Below, one piece after another: positions 1 through 7,786 of a stretch of DNA of 64,000 bases. A program made the position numbers and the translations under genes. Location: assembly GCF_030555055.1 (NCBI RefSeq), contig NZ_JAMOAO010000001.1:4712001-4776000 (forward strand). Direction: 5' to 3'. The notes beneath the pieces were generated by a model that saw only the letters and a list, made by a program, of their open reading frames with translations, was not told where the DNA came from and did no database searches. The first letter of the stretch is position 1; every line of letters begins with the position of its first letter. Origin of the DNA: Nocardiopsis sp. YSL2 (GTDB taxonomy: Bacteria > Actinomycetota > Actinomycetes > Streptosporangiales > Streptosporangiaceae).

Positions 1-1525
1 ACGGGCGGTGCGGGTCCAGGTCGGACAGGTCCTGCCCGCTCAGGCGGCCCAGCTCCTCCAGGGAGCCCACGCAGATCTGCCGGCCGTCGGGGAACTCCCA
101 GATCGGCAGGGGCGTCCCCCAGTAGCGGTTGCGGGACAGCGCCCAGTCGACGTTGCCGCGCAGCCACTCGCCGAAGCGGCCCTCCTTGACGTTCTCCGGC
201 ACCCAGTTGGTGACGTCGTTCTGCGCGATCAGCTCGTCCTTGACCGCCGTCGTGCGGATGTACCAGGACGGGAGCGCGTAGTACAGCAGTGCGGTGTGGC
301 AGCGCCAGCAGTGCGGGTAGGAGTGCTCGTAGTCCTGGTGCCGGTAGAGCAGGCCGCGGTCCCTGAGGTCGCGTACCAGCGTCTTGTCGGCCGTCTTGAA
401 GAAGACGCCGCCCACGAGGTCCAGGTCGGCCTCGAACGTGCCGTCGGCGCGGACCGGGTTGACCACGGGCAGCCCGTAGGCGCGGCACACCGTCATGTCG
501 TCGGCACCGAAGGCGGGCGACTGGTGGACGAGGCCGGTGCCGTCCTCGACGGTGACGTAGTCGGCGAGCACGATGTACTGCGCGGGCTCGTCGAACTCCA
601 CCAGGTCGAAGGGCCGCTGGTAGGTCCAGCGCTCCATCTCGTCGCCCTCGAAGCTCTCGCCGGTGAGCTCCCAGCCCTCGCCGAGGACCTTCTCGAACAG
701 CGGGCGGGCGACCAGGAGCCGCTCGTCGCCGTTGGTGGCCACCACGTACTCCACGTCCGGGTGCACCGCGACCGCGGTGTTGGACACCAGCGTCCAGGGG
801 GTCGTGGTCCACACCAGCAGGGACGTGGGGTGCTCCGGCGAGGCCAGCGGACCCGAGGTCACCGGGAAGCGGACGTACACCGACGGGTCGGTGACGGTCT
901 CGTACCCCTGGGCGAGCTCGTGGTCGGACAGGGTGGTGCCGCAGCGCGGGCAGTACGGGCTGATCCGGTAGTCGCGGACCAGCAGGCCCTTCTCCCAGAT
1001 CTGCTTGAGCGCCCACCAGACGGACTCCACGTACTGCGGGTCCATGGTGCGGTAGGCGTCGTCCATGTTGACCCAGTAGCCCATGCGCTCGGTCATGGCG
1101 GTGAACGCGTCGACGTTGCGCAGCACGGACTCGCGGCAGCGGTCGTTGAACTCGGCGATGCCGAAGGTCTCGATGTCCTTCTTGCCGGACAGGCCCAGTT
1201 CCTTCTCCACGGCGACCTCGACGGGCAGGCCGTGGCAGTCCCACCCGGCCTTGCGGTCGACGTGGTAGCCGCGCATGGTGCGAAAGCGCGGGAAGACGTC
1301 CTTGAAGGCGCGGGCCTCGACGTGGTGGACGCCGGGCTGGCCGTTGGCCGTGGGCGGTCCCTCGTAGAAGACCCAGTTGGGGCCGCCGCGGGTCTGGTCG
1401 AGCGAGCGCTCGAAGACGTTCTCCTTCGACCAGCGGCCGAGGATCTCGCGCTCCGTCGCTGGCAGGTCGATCTGCGCGGGCAGCTGGGGCAGCGCGCGGG
1501 ATGCGGGCCGGGGGTCGTTGGCCAC
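1..1525 (-). CDS. ileS: Isoleucyl-tRNA synthetase, 3' end cut off by the window edge
   Basis: Charges tRNA-Ile in the cytoplasm. About 508 N-terminal codons are visible. The class I HIGH signature appears as PGVHH at about residues 64-68, after the typical FYEGPPTANG lead-in. A Zn-type CPRCG stretch and a long CP1 editing domain with WTTTPWTL and DDMTVCRAYGLP follow. KMSKS and the anticodon-binding domain lie outside the window. GTG at 1525 is taken as start because the conserved N-terminus begins there and an AAAGG stretch lies upstream. The gene is preceded by a T-box leader, so expression should respond to uncharged tRNA-Ile. Family identification is firm; the exact start is less so. Confidence 0.96.
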   Translation of the reverse strand, partial: MANDPRPASRALPQLPAQIDLPATEREILGRWSKENVFERSLDQTRGGPNWVFYEGPPTANGQPGVHHVEARAFKDVFPRFRTMRGYHVDRKAGWDCHGLPVEVAVEKELGLSGKKDIETFGIAEFNDRCRESVLRNVDAFTAMTERMGYWVNMDDAYRTMDPQYVESVWWALKQIWEKGLLVRDYRISPYCPRCGTTLSDHELAQGYETVTDPSVYVRFPVTSGPLASPEHPTSLLVWTTTPWTLVSNTAVAVHPDVEYVVATNGDERLLVARPLFEKVLGEGWELTGESFEGDEMERWTYQRPFDLVEFDEPAQYIVLADYVTVEDGTGLVHQSPAFGADDMTVCRAYGLPVVNPVRADGTFEADLDLVGGVFFKTADKTLVRDLRDRGLLYRHQDYEHSYPHCWRCHTALLYYALPSWYIRTTAVKDELIAQNDVTNWVPENVKEGRFGEWLRGNVDWALSRNRYWGTPLPIWEFPDGRQICVGSLEELGRLSGQDLSDLDPHRP

Positions 1526-1539
1526 CGTCGTACCTTTCC

Positions 1540-1766
1540 ATCAGGGGTGTTCCTGACGGAGGGACGAGGCCGGGGCCCCGCGGTACCACCCTCCTTGGAA
1601 CCGCGCGCGGGCCGCCGGGCGGCCTGTCGCGGATCCCTCTTCGTTGCTCTGGTGCCGGTTCTACTGGGGCGCGCGCACGGCGGCCCGTTCCTCCGGCGGC
1701 TCCGGGGTGATCTTCGCGCTGGTCGTACCCCCGGGCTCACACCGTCCCCGGGTCGCTGGGCCGGAC
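1540..1766 (-). promoter_or_regulatory. T-box riboswitch of ileS (Ile specifier)
   Basis: Read on the minus strand. The invariant T-box sequence GGGTGGTACCGCGG lies at 1591-1578, preceded by AAGGA and followed by a complementary CCTC/CCCTCC stretch that can pair with it. A short stem I (GGGGTACGACC...GAAGATCACCCC) holds an ATC triplet at 1711-1709, the Ile specifier. A TAGAGG -10-like box lies at 1778-1773. There is no U-tract terminator, and the pairing reaches close to the ribosome-binding site. This fits the actinobacterial type with short stem I and translational control (known for actinobacterial ileS; assignment here is inference). Confidence 0.93.
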
Positions 1767-1890
1767 CCGGCCCTCTAGGCTGTGGTCCGTCCGGTCGGGG
1801 CCAGCACTACTCGTCCCCATCGACACCATCTGGGAGCCAGGATAACGCAGCGCGGTGGGGCCCACCGCGCCATTTCGGAGAGGGGCCGTC

Positions 1891-2151
1891 ATGGCGGAGG
1901 GTTCGCGGGGCGCTGTCCTGGTGACACTGCCCGACCGGGAGGACGCCGTCGAGCTGGCCGAGCAGCTCCAGGAGCAGGGCTACGAGCCGTGCCGTGTGCA
2001 CCGCGACATGCTCGCGGGCGAGGACGACGCCGAGGACGCGGACTGGGTGATCGAGGTACTGACGGGCCCGCACGGCGGACCGGCGGTGTTCGACGAACCC
2101 CACCTGGGCCTGCTCGCCGAGGACTACGGGGGCTTCGCCGTCGCCGAGTAG
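1891..2151 (+). CDS. Small acidic hypothetical protein (86 aa)
   Basis: I do not recognise a named family. The protein opens with a short beta strand (AVLVTLP) followed by a helix rich in Glu/Gln (EDAVELAEQLQEQGYEPCRVHRDML), then an acidic middle and a DWVIEVLTGP segment. This beta-alpha-beta pattern resembles small ferredoxin-fold or SPOR-like proteins, but that is only an impression. ATG at 1891 was chosen because CGGAGAGGGG lies just upstream. It is divergent from ileS, with the T-box leader between them, and codon use is typical of its neighbours. Confidence 0.75.
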   Translation: MAEGSRGAVLVTLPDREDAVELAEQLQEQGYEPCRVHRDMLAGEDDAEDADWVIEVLTGPHGGPAVFDEPHLGLLAEDYGGFAVAE

Positions 2152-2199
2152 CGCGGCGCGCCCCTTGTCGGGGGTCGGCCGGGGCGACAGGATGGCGCC

Positions 2200-2739
2200 A
2201 TGACGATTCGCCGAGCAGGGGTCGGGGACGCCGAGGCCGTCGCCGGCGTCCAGGTCCGTTCCTGGCGGGCCGCCTACCGCGGCATCATGCCGCAGAGCTA
2301 CCTGGACGCCCTGGACACCGGGCGCCGGGCGGACCGCTGGGCGCGGTGGATCGGTGCGGCGGACTGGCCGAGGGAGGCGATGCTGGTCGCCGAGGAGGCC
2401 GGGAGCGTGGTGGCCTTCGCCAACTTCGGGCCGCTGGAGGACACCCCGGACGTGCCGGAGGTCGCCGCCTTCTACTCCGTGCCGGAGGTGTGGGGCACCG
2501 GCGTCAACCAGCGCCTGATGGGCGCGGTCACCGACGCGCTCGGGGCGGGCGGGTACACCGAGGCGGTGCTGTGGGTGCTCTCCGCCAACGACCGGGCGCG
2601 CCGCTTCTACACCGCCCAGGGCTGGCGGGCCGGCGACGCGGTCGAACGGTCGGGCCCGATCAACGGCGTGTACGTGCACAGGATCCGCTTCCACCGTGTC
2701 CTCGACGGGGCGGCGGCCGGTGGCGTGCCGCGGGGATGA
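2200..2739 (+). CDS. GNAT family N-acetyltransferase (179 aa)
   Basis: Predicted to transfer an acetyl group from acetyl-CoA to an unidentified amine. The start (TIRRAGVGDAEAVAGVQVRSWRAAYRGIMP) is the usual GNAT beta1-alpha1 opening. The acetyl-CoA loop is degenerate (VWGTGVNQRLMGAV in place of RGxGxG/A), followed by the C-terminal LWVLSANDRARRFYTAQGWR core. The ATG has no clear Shine-Dalgarno but a CAGGAT -10-like hexamer ends 6 nt before it, so the message may be leaderless. Substrate cannot be inferred from context. Confidence 0.88.
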   Translation: MTIRRAGVGDAEAVAGVQVRSWRAAYRGIMPQSYLDALDTGRRADRWARWIGAADWPREAMLVAEEAGSVVAFANFGPLEDTPDVPEVAAFYSVPEVWGTGVNQRLMGAVTDALGAGGYTEAVLWVLSANDRARRFYTAQGWRAGDAVERSGPINGVYVHRIRFHRVLDGAAAGGVPRG

Positions 2740-2859
2740 TTGCCATGCGGCGGCGGATTGCCTAAGCTTCCGGCACCATGCGCGGCATCGCCCGAGGGGG
2801 AGCCCTCGCAGCTCAGCGGGGGTACGGGATGGTGGCGCCCCGTTGGGAAGGGGAGTGCG

Positions 2860-3270
2860 ATGAAGGCCACGAAGATCGCCGAACTGCTGGTCGGACCGGG
2901 GGAGGACCCCTGGACGGCCGACGAGATCTCCGAGGTACGCGAACGTCTGGAGACCGACGTCGCCACGGCCAGGGCGGAGGTCCGCGAAGCCGAGGAAGCT
3001 CTCGCGGAGCGGCTCACCGACCCCGTGGAGGGTGCCGGGGACGATACCGCCGACACCGGGGCCAAAGCCTTCCAGCGCGAGCACGACCTGGCGTTGGCCT
3101 ACAATACACGTGACCTGCTCGCCAAGAGCGAGCAGGCGATCGAACGGATGGACGCGGGAACCTACGGGGTCTGTGAGTCATGCGGCCGGGCCATCGGTAA
3201 GGCGCGCCTGCAGGCGTATCCACGGGCCACCCTGTGCGTGACCTGCAAACAGCGCGAGGAGCGTCGCTGA
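2860..3270 (+). CDS. TraR/DksA-type C4 zinc finger protein (136 aa)
   Basis: A helical coiled-coil (about residues 20-55) is followed by a four-cysteine zinc finger, Cys105, Cys108, Cys126 and Cys129, in the TYGVCESCGRAIGKARL...LCVTC arrangement of DksA/TraR proteins. Such proteins insert into the RNA polymerase secondary channel or bind partners; the exact role here is unknown. ATG at 2860 follows GGAAGGGGAG. It sits 29 bp upstream of lspA, an arrangement conserved in actinomycetes next to ileS, suggesting a TraR-lspA-rluD transcription unit. Confidence 0.92.
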   Translation: MKATKIAELLVGPGEDPWTADEISEVRERLETDVATARAEVREAEEALAERLTDPVEGAGDDTADTGAKAFQREHDLALAYNTRDLLAKSEQAIERMDAGTYGVCESCGRAIGKARLQAYPRATLCVTCKQREERR

Positions 3271-3299
3271 CTGAGGTAGAGCCCTCTGGGGACCACAAC

Positions 3300-3890
3300 A
3301 TGACCACGAACGACGACACGGGTGCGCGTCCGCGCAGGTTCGTGCTCCTCCTGCTCGTCGCTCTCACCGCGATCCTCGTCGACCTCGCCACCAAGCAGTG
3401 GGTCCTGTCGACCTTCAGCGAGGGCGAGAGCGTCGACGTGATCGGGAGCTTCCTCCAGTTCACCCTGGTGTTCAACACCGGTGCGGCGTTCTCGCTCGGC
3501 ACCGGCTACACCTGGGTGTTCACCATCATCGCCAGTTGCGTGGTCCTCGTCATCGCCTACATCGGCCGACGCGTGCGCAGCGTGTGGTGGGGTGTGACGC
3601 TCGGACTGATGATGGGCGGCGCCGCGGGCAACCTCGTCGACCGCTTCTTCCGCGACCCCGCTCCGTTCCACGGGGCGGTCGTGGACTTCATCCGGCTGCC
3701 GAACTACCCCGTGTTCAACATCGCCGACTCCTGCGTGGTGGTCGGCGCGATCCTCGTCGTGGTGCTGACCTTCAAGGGCCTGGGCATGGACGGCACCATC
3801 GTCGAGGACGCGCGGGACAAGAAGCGGACCGGGAAGGACCAGGGCGGCTCGGGCCCGGCCGACGACTCCACCGAAGGGAAGGGCACATGA
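3300..3890 (+). CDS. lspA: Lipoprotein signal peptidase (signal peptidase II)
   Basis: Cleaves signal peptides from diacylglyceryl-modified prolipoproteins at the membrane, working after Lgt (encoded later in this window). Four membrane segments are visible at about residues 13-30, 68-88, 95-112 and 137-157. Conserved blocks are DLATKQW, FNTGAAF, GGAAGNLVDR, VVDFI and FNIADS; the catalytic aspartates are expected at Asp129 and Asp143. A hydrophilic Lys/Asp-rich tail of about 35 residues is an actinobacterial extension. ATG at 3300 is assigned by the family N-terminus; an in-frame upstream extension exists but lacks homology. Its stop overlaps the rluD start as ATGA. Confidence 0.96.
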   Translation: MTTNDDTGARPRRFVLLLLVALTAILVDLATKQWVLSTFSEGESVDVIGSFLQFTLVFNTGAAFSLGTGYTWVFTIIASCVVLVIAYIGRRVRSVWWGVTLGLMMGGAAGNLVDRFFRDPAPFHGAVVDFIRLPNYPVFNIADSCVVVGAILVVVLTFKGLGMDGTIVEDARDKKRTGKDQGGSGPADDSTEGKGT

Positions 3891-4813
3891 GCGACACGCG
3901 TAGCCTGCCCGTGCCCGACGGGCTGGAGGGCGACCGGCTCGACGCCGCGATCGCCCGGCTGTTCGGGCTCTCGCGGACCCGCGCCGCCGAGCTGATCGTG
4001 GACGGCAGCGTCCTGGTGGACGGCTCCGAGGCGGGCAAGTCCGACCGTGTGCAGGCGGGCGCCTGGCTGGAGATCACCCTCCCGCCGCCGCCCACCGCAC
4101 CCGTGCCCCGGGCCGAGGCCGTTCCGGGCATGAAGATCGTGCACGAGGACACCGACATCATCGTGGTGGACAAGCCGGTCGGGGTGGTCGCCCACCCCAC
4201 GGTCGGGTGGACCGGGCCGAGCGTCCTGGAGGGGCTGCTGGCCTCCGGTGTGCAGTTGGCCACCAGCGGTGCCGCCGAGCGCCAGGGGATCGTGCACCGG
4301 CTGGACGCCAACACGACCGGCCTGATGGTCGTCGCCAAGAGCGAGACCGCCTACAGCGTGCTCAAGCGGGCGTTCAAGGAGCGCACGGTCGACAAGCGCT
4401 ACCACACGCTCGTGCAGGGCCACCCGGATCCGCTCCGCGGGACCGTGGACGCACCGATCGACCGGCACCCGGCCGGCGACGGGCGCTGGGCCGTGGTCGC
4501 GGGCGGGCGCCCCTCGGTGACGCACTACGACACCCAGGAGGCCTTCCGGGCCGCCAGCCTGTTGGAGATCAAGCTGGAGACCGGCCGTACCCACCAGATC
4601 CGGGTGCACATGGCCGCGCTGAAGCACCCGTGCGTGGGCGACCTGCTCTACGGCGCCGACCCCTCCCTGGCCGAGCGCCTGGGCGTGCGGCGCCAGTGGC
4701 TGCACGCGGTGCGGCTGGGCTTCGACCACCCCACCGAGCACCGCCCGGTGGAGTTCTCCAGCACCTACCCCGAGGACCTCGCCGCCGCCGTCGAGGGACT
4801 GCGCGAGGACTGA
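3887..4813 (+). CDS. rluD: RluD/RluA-family 23S rRNA pseudouridine synthase
   Basis: Isomerises uridine to pseudouridine in 23S rRNA (or a related RNA). Residues about 14-60 form an S4-like RNA-binding domain. The catalytic domain carries IVHRLDANTTGLM with the catalytic Asp140, then YHTLVQGHPD, and ETGRTHQIRVHMAALKHPCVGDLLYG near the end. The usual HRLDxxTSG is HRLDANTTG here. The start overlaps the lspA stop by 4 bp (ATGA), so the two are translationally coupled. A strong hairpin follows 13 bp after the stop. RluD versus another RluA-class target cannot be settled from sequence alone. Confidence 0.93.
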   Translation: MSDTRSLPVPDGLEGDRLDAAIARLFGLSRTRAAELIVDGSVLVDGSEAGKSDRVQAGAWLEITLPPPPTAPVPRAEAVPGMKIVHEDTDIIVVDKPVGVVAHPTVGWTGPSVLEGLLASGVQLATSGAAERQGIVHRLDANTTGLMVVAKSETAYSVLKRAFKERTVDKRYHTLVQGHPDPLRGTVDAPIDRHPAGDGRWAVVAGGRPSVTHYDTQEAFRAASLLEIKLETGRTHQIRVHMAALKHPCVGDLLYGADPSLAERLGVRRQWLHAVRLGFDHPTEHRPVEFSSTYPEDLAAAVEGLRED

Positions 4814-4826
4814 CGACGACGTCGCC

Positions 4827-4857
4827 GGGGCGTTCGGGGGCCCACCCCGGACGCCCC
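4827..4857 (+). terminator. Hairpin terminator after rluD
   Basis: A near-perfect stem GGGGCGTTCGGGG / CCCCGGACGCCCC with a 5-nt loop lies 13 bp after the rluD stop. There is no T-run, as usual for high-GC actinomycete terminators. Confidence 0.75.
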
Positions 4858-4921
4858 GCCGCGTGTCCGGCCCTGCCCGGTCCCTCCGGGGCCGCCTACC
4901 CTGGACCGGCGGGGGTGGGCG

Positions 4922-5773
4922 ATGAACGGCGAGGACACGAACGAGGGGGCGCGGAGCCCGGACGCGGTGCTGGAGGGCGACGGCGTCACGCCCGGGATCG
5001 TGCGGGTGGGCGACACCGTGCGCCGTCCGGTCCGGCCGTTCAGCGCGACCGTGCGCGCCTACCTCGCCCACCTCCACCGGGCCGGATTCACCGGGGCCCC
5101 GGTCCCGCTGGGCATCGACGAGCGGGGTCGTGAAGTGCTCTCCTTCGTCCCGGGGGACGTCCCCCGGGAACCGCTGCCCGCCCGGGCCACGGGCGAGGAG
5201 GTCCTGGTCGCCCTGGCCCGGCTGATCCGCCGACTGCACGATGCCGCCCAGGGGTGGGAGCCCCCGCCCGACGCGGTGTGGGGCGGCCTTCCCGGCGCGG
5301 ACACCGTTGACCTGCCGCCCGTGGACCGGCCCGCCGAACTGGTCGGCCACCGCGACTACTGCCCGGGCAACGTCGTCTTCCGGCACGGACGGCCCGTCGC
5401 CCTGATCGACTTCGACCTGGCCCGGCCCACCACCCGCCTGTACGACGTGGTCAACGCCCTGTACTGGTGGGTGCCGCTCCTCGATCCCCGCGACCGGCCG
5501 CCCGCCCTGGTTCGCGCTGACGCCCCCCGCCGGGTCGCGGTCTTCGCCGAAGCCTACGGACTGACCGACGCGCAGCGCGCGGACCTGGTGCCGCTGGCGG
5601 CGCGGGTGATCCACCGCTTCCACGCCGGGGCCCGGGCCGCGGCCCGGGCCGATCCGGTGTTCCGGCGGATGTGGGAGCGGGGCGTGCGGGACCGGATGCC
5701 CCGGGCGGAGGCGTGGATCGCCGCGCAGGGGCCGGCGATCGCGGAGCGGCTCAGCGGTCGGCCACCGCTCTGA
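4922..5773 (+). CDS. Aminoglycoside phosphotransferase (APH)-family kinase
   Basis: A kinase-fold protein of 283 aa predicted to phosphorylate a small molecule using ATP. The catalytic loop is HRDYCPGNVVF (His143, Arg144, Asp145, Asn150) and the Mg-binding motif is ALIDFDLARP (Asp163), the usual APH Brenner and DFG-like pair. The N-lobe is short and lacks an obvious Gly-rich loop. Many APH-fold enzymes are not resistance determinants, and nothing here shows that this one acts on an antibiotic. It converges with the EamA gene, their ends overlapping by 23 bp. Confidence 0.87.
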   Translation: MNGEDTNEGARSPDAVLEGDGVTPGIVRVGDTVRRPVRPFSATVRAYLAHLHRAGFTGAPVPLGIDERGREVLSFVPGDVPREPLPARATGEEVLVALARLIRRLHDAAQGWEPPPDAVWGGLPGADTVDLPPVDRPAELVGHRDYCPGNVVFRHGRPVALIDFDLARPTTRLYDVVNALYWWVPLLDPRDRPPALVRADAPRRVAVFAEAYGLTDAQRADLVPLAARVIHRFHAGARAAARADPVFRRMWERGVRDRMPRAEAWIAAQGPAIAERLSGRPPL

Positions 5774-6719
5774 CGGGCCGGATCCGCAGCAGCCCCTGGC
5801 ACAGGGCGGCGCCCACGATGATCACGACGGCGCCCAGCGGCTGGTGCCAGGCCAGGGTCTCGCCCATGAGGACCACCCCGGCCACGACCGCGACCAGGGG
5901 CACCACGTAGGTGACGGTCGTGGCGACCGTCGCCCCGGCGGCGCGCACGATCGCGTACTGCAGGATGTAGGCCGCTCCGGTGCCGAGGGCCCCGAGGAGG
6001 GCCACCGAGACCACCACCTGCCACGTCACCCCCGTGGGCACCCCGTGCAGCGCCGGCGCCAGGAGGACCAGCGGTACCGCCCCCAGTAGGAGCTGGAGCG
6101 CGCTCAGTTCCAGGGCGCCGTGCGAGCTGCCCGCGACGAAGCGGCGCAGGTAGGGCGTCCCGATCCCGTAGCAGGCGGTCGCGGCGACCACGAACAACAT
6201 GCCCAGCTGGGCGTCGCGGTCGCTCACGGCGACCCCGCCCAGAGAGTTCCACACGCCGAGCACGGTCAGCACGCCCAGGAAGCCGACGCCCAGTCCGAGG
6301 ACCCGGTTCAGGTCGGGGCGCTCGTCGCTGAGCAGCAGCATCGAGAACACGACGGCGAACAGCGGTGTCGATGCGTTGACGATTCCCATCAGTGCGGACG
6401 GGATGAGCTGGGCCGCGTAGCCGAACAGGGTGAAGGGGACCGTGTTGAGCAGCAGGGCCGTCACGAACACGTGCCACCACAGGCGGGGCGAGCGCGGCAG
6501 GCGTCCGCCGCGCAGGCACAGGACGGCCAGCAGCGGCAGGCCGCCGGCGAGCATCCGGCCCAGCGACAGCTGCAGCGGCGTGAGCGCCTGCGCGCCGACC
6601 TTGATGAACAGGAAGCTCAGTCCCCAGATCAGGGCGAGCAGGACGAACTTGGCGCGCCAGTCGGCCAGGATCCGGGAGGCGAGGCCGGGGGAGGCCCCGG
6701 ACGGGGCGAGAACGGACAT
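5751..6719 (-). CDS. EamA/DMT-family transporter (10 membrane segments)
   Basis: A 322-aa inner-membrane protein with two EamA repeats, each of about five helices. The first repeat runs to about residue 160 and contains ALIWGLSFLFIKVGAQALTPLQLSLGRM; the second contains the AYILQYAIVRAAGATVATTVTYVVPLVAVVAGVVLMGE signature. These carriers usually export metabolites or amino acids; the substrate is unknown. It is divergent from a LysR-type gene 73 bp away, a classic regulator-target arrangement, so it is the most likely target of that regulator. Confidence 0.92.
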   Translation of the reverse strand: MSVLAPSGASPGLASRILADWRAKFVLLALIWGLSFLFIKVGAQALTPLQLSLGRMLAGGLPLLAVLCLRGGRLPRSPRLWWHVFVTALLLNTVPFTLFGYAAQLIPSALMGIVNASTPLFAVVFSMLLLSDERPDLNRVLGLGVGFLGVLTVLGVWNSLGGVAVSDRDAQLGMLFVVAATACYGIGTPYLRRFVAGSSHGALELSALQLLLGAVPLVLLAPALHGVPTGVTWQVVVSVALLGALGTGAAYILQYAIVRAAGATVATTVTYVVPLVAVVAGVVLMGETLAWHQPLGAVVIIVGAALCQGLLRIRPVRAVADR

Positions 6720-6792
6720 GGTCCGGTTCTACCGTGGTCCGATGTGTTAGGTCTACTTCGCTTTTCTTAAGATCCGCATTAGCATCGCTTAC

Positions 6793-7698
6793 ATGCTTAG
6801 TGTCGACCGCCTCCGTGTCCTCCACGCCATCGCCGCGCACGGATCCCTCAGCGCCGCGGCCCAGGCGCTCCACGTCACCAACTCAGCCGTCTCACAGCAG
6901 CTCACCAAACTCGAACGCGAGACCGGTCAGCCCCTCGTCGAACGCAACGGCCGGGGCGTGCGCCTCACCGACGCCGCCGAACTCCTGGTCGAGCACACCG
7001 CACGCATCCTGTCGATGGTCCAGCGCGCCGAGGCGGAACTGGAGGCCCACCGCGACGACGTCACCGGGCACCTGCGCCTGTCCGGCACCCCCACCGCCGT
7101 GCGCGGCCTGCTCCCGCACGCCCTCTGCACCCTGCGCGAGGCCCATCCCGGGCTGCGGCTGGAACTGAACGAGGAGGAACCGCACGAGAGCGTCCCGGCC
7201 ATGGTGCGCGGCGACGCCGACCTCGCGATGGTCGTCGACTGGGTCGGCTCGCCGCTGGAGCTGCCCGCGGGGATGAGCAGCGCCCCGCTGATGGAGGACA
7301 TCGGCGACATCGCCCTGCCCGCCGACCACCCCCTGGCCCACCGCGAACTGCTGGAGATCGACGAGATCCTCACCCTGCCCTGGATCAGCTGGTCCAAGGC
7401 CTCGATCTGCAATGAGTGGCTCCACGACATGATCCGCGCCCGCGGGGCCGAACCGCGGATCGTGCACAACGTCGAGGAGCACCAGACCAAGCTCGCGCTC
7501 ATCGCCGCGGGGATCGGCGCCGCCGTGATGCCCAGGCTGGGCCGCGGCACCGTGCCCGACGGGGTGCGCATCATCCCCGTCCAGCCCGCGCTGGTACGCC
7601 AGGTCTACGTGTTCTGGCGCACCGACGCCGCACGCCGCCCCGCCATCCGCGCCACCGTCCGCGCGCTGCGCGAGGCCGCCGCCACCTACACCGAGTGA
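6793..7698 (+). CDS. LysR-family transcriptional regulator
   Basis: 301 aa with an N-terminal winged helix (RLRVLHAIAAHGSLSAAAQALHVTNSAVSQQLTKLERETGQPLVER) and a periplasmic-binding-protein-like effector domain from about residue 90. It is divergent from the EamA transporter. The spacer is notably AT-rich and probably holds the operator. The ATG has no Shine-Dalgarno; TAGCAT at 6780-6785 ends 7 nt before it, which indicates a leaderless transcript. Effector unknown. Confidence 0.93.
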   Translation: MLSVDRLRVLHAIAAHGSLSAAAQALHVTNSAVSQQLTKLERETGQPLVERNGRGVRLTDAAELLVEHTARILSMVQRAEAELEAHRDDVTGHLRLSGTPTAVRGLLPHALCTLREAHPGLRLELNEEEPHESVPAMVRGDADLAMVVDWVGSPLELPAGMSSAPLMEDIGDIALPADHPLAHRELLEIDEILTLPWISWSKASICNEWLHDMIRARGAEPRIVHNVEEHQTKLALIAAGIGAAVMPRLGRGTVPDGVRIIPVQPALVRQVYVFWRTDAARRPAIRATVRALREAAATYTE

Positions 7699-7701
7699 GG
7701 C

Positions 7702-7774
7702 GCGGCGTGGCCGTCCCGGCGCCACCGGGGCGGCCACGCCGCGCACGCCGACACCCGCCCCGGGCGAGTGTCGG
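7702..7774. terminator. Two hairpins between convergent genes
   Basis: A GCGGCGTGGCCG/CGGCCACGCCGC stem (7702 to about 7742) and a CCGACAC/GTGTCGG stem (7748-7774) occupy the gap between the LysR gene and the convergent thiamine-diphosphate enzyme. They can terminate transcription from both sides. Confidence 0.7.
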
Positions 7775-7786
7775 GGTGCGCCCTGG

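Noticed and set aside
8..1924. 638-codon plus-strand frame over ileS and its T-box
   Set aside because: No domain, and it runs across the T-box leader and the true minus-strand ileS.
4922..5773. APH-family kinase as an antibiotic resistance gene
   Set aside because: Only the general kinase fold is visible; no specific resistance subfamily features or resistance-gene neighbours.
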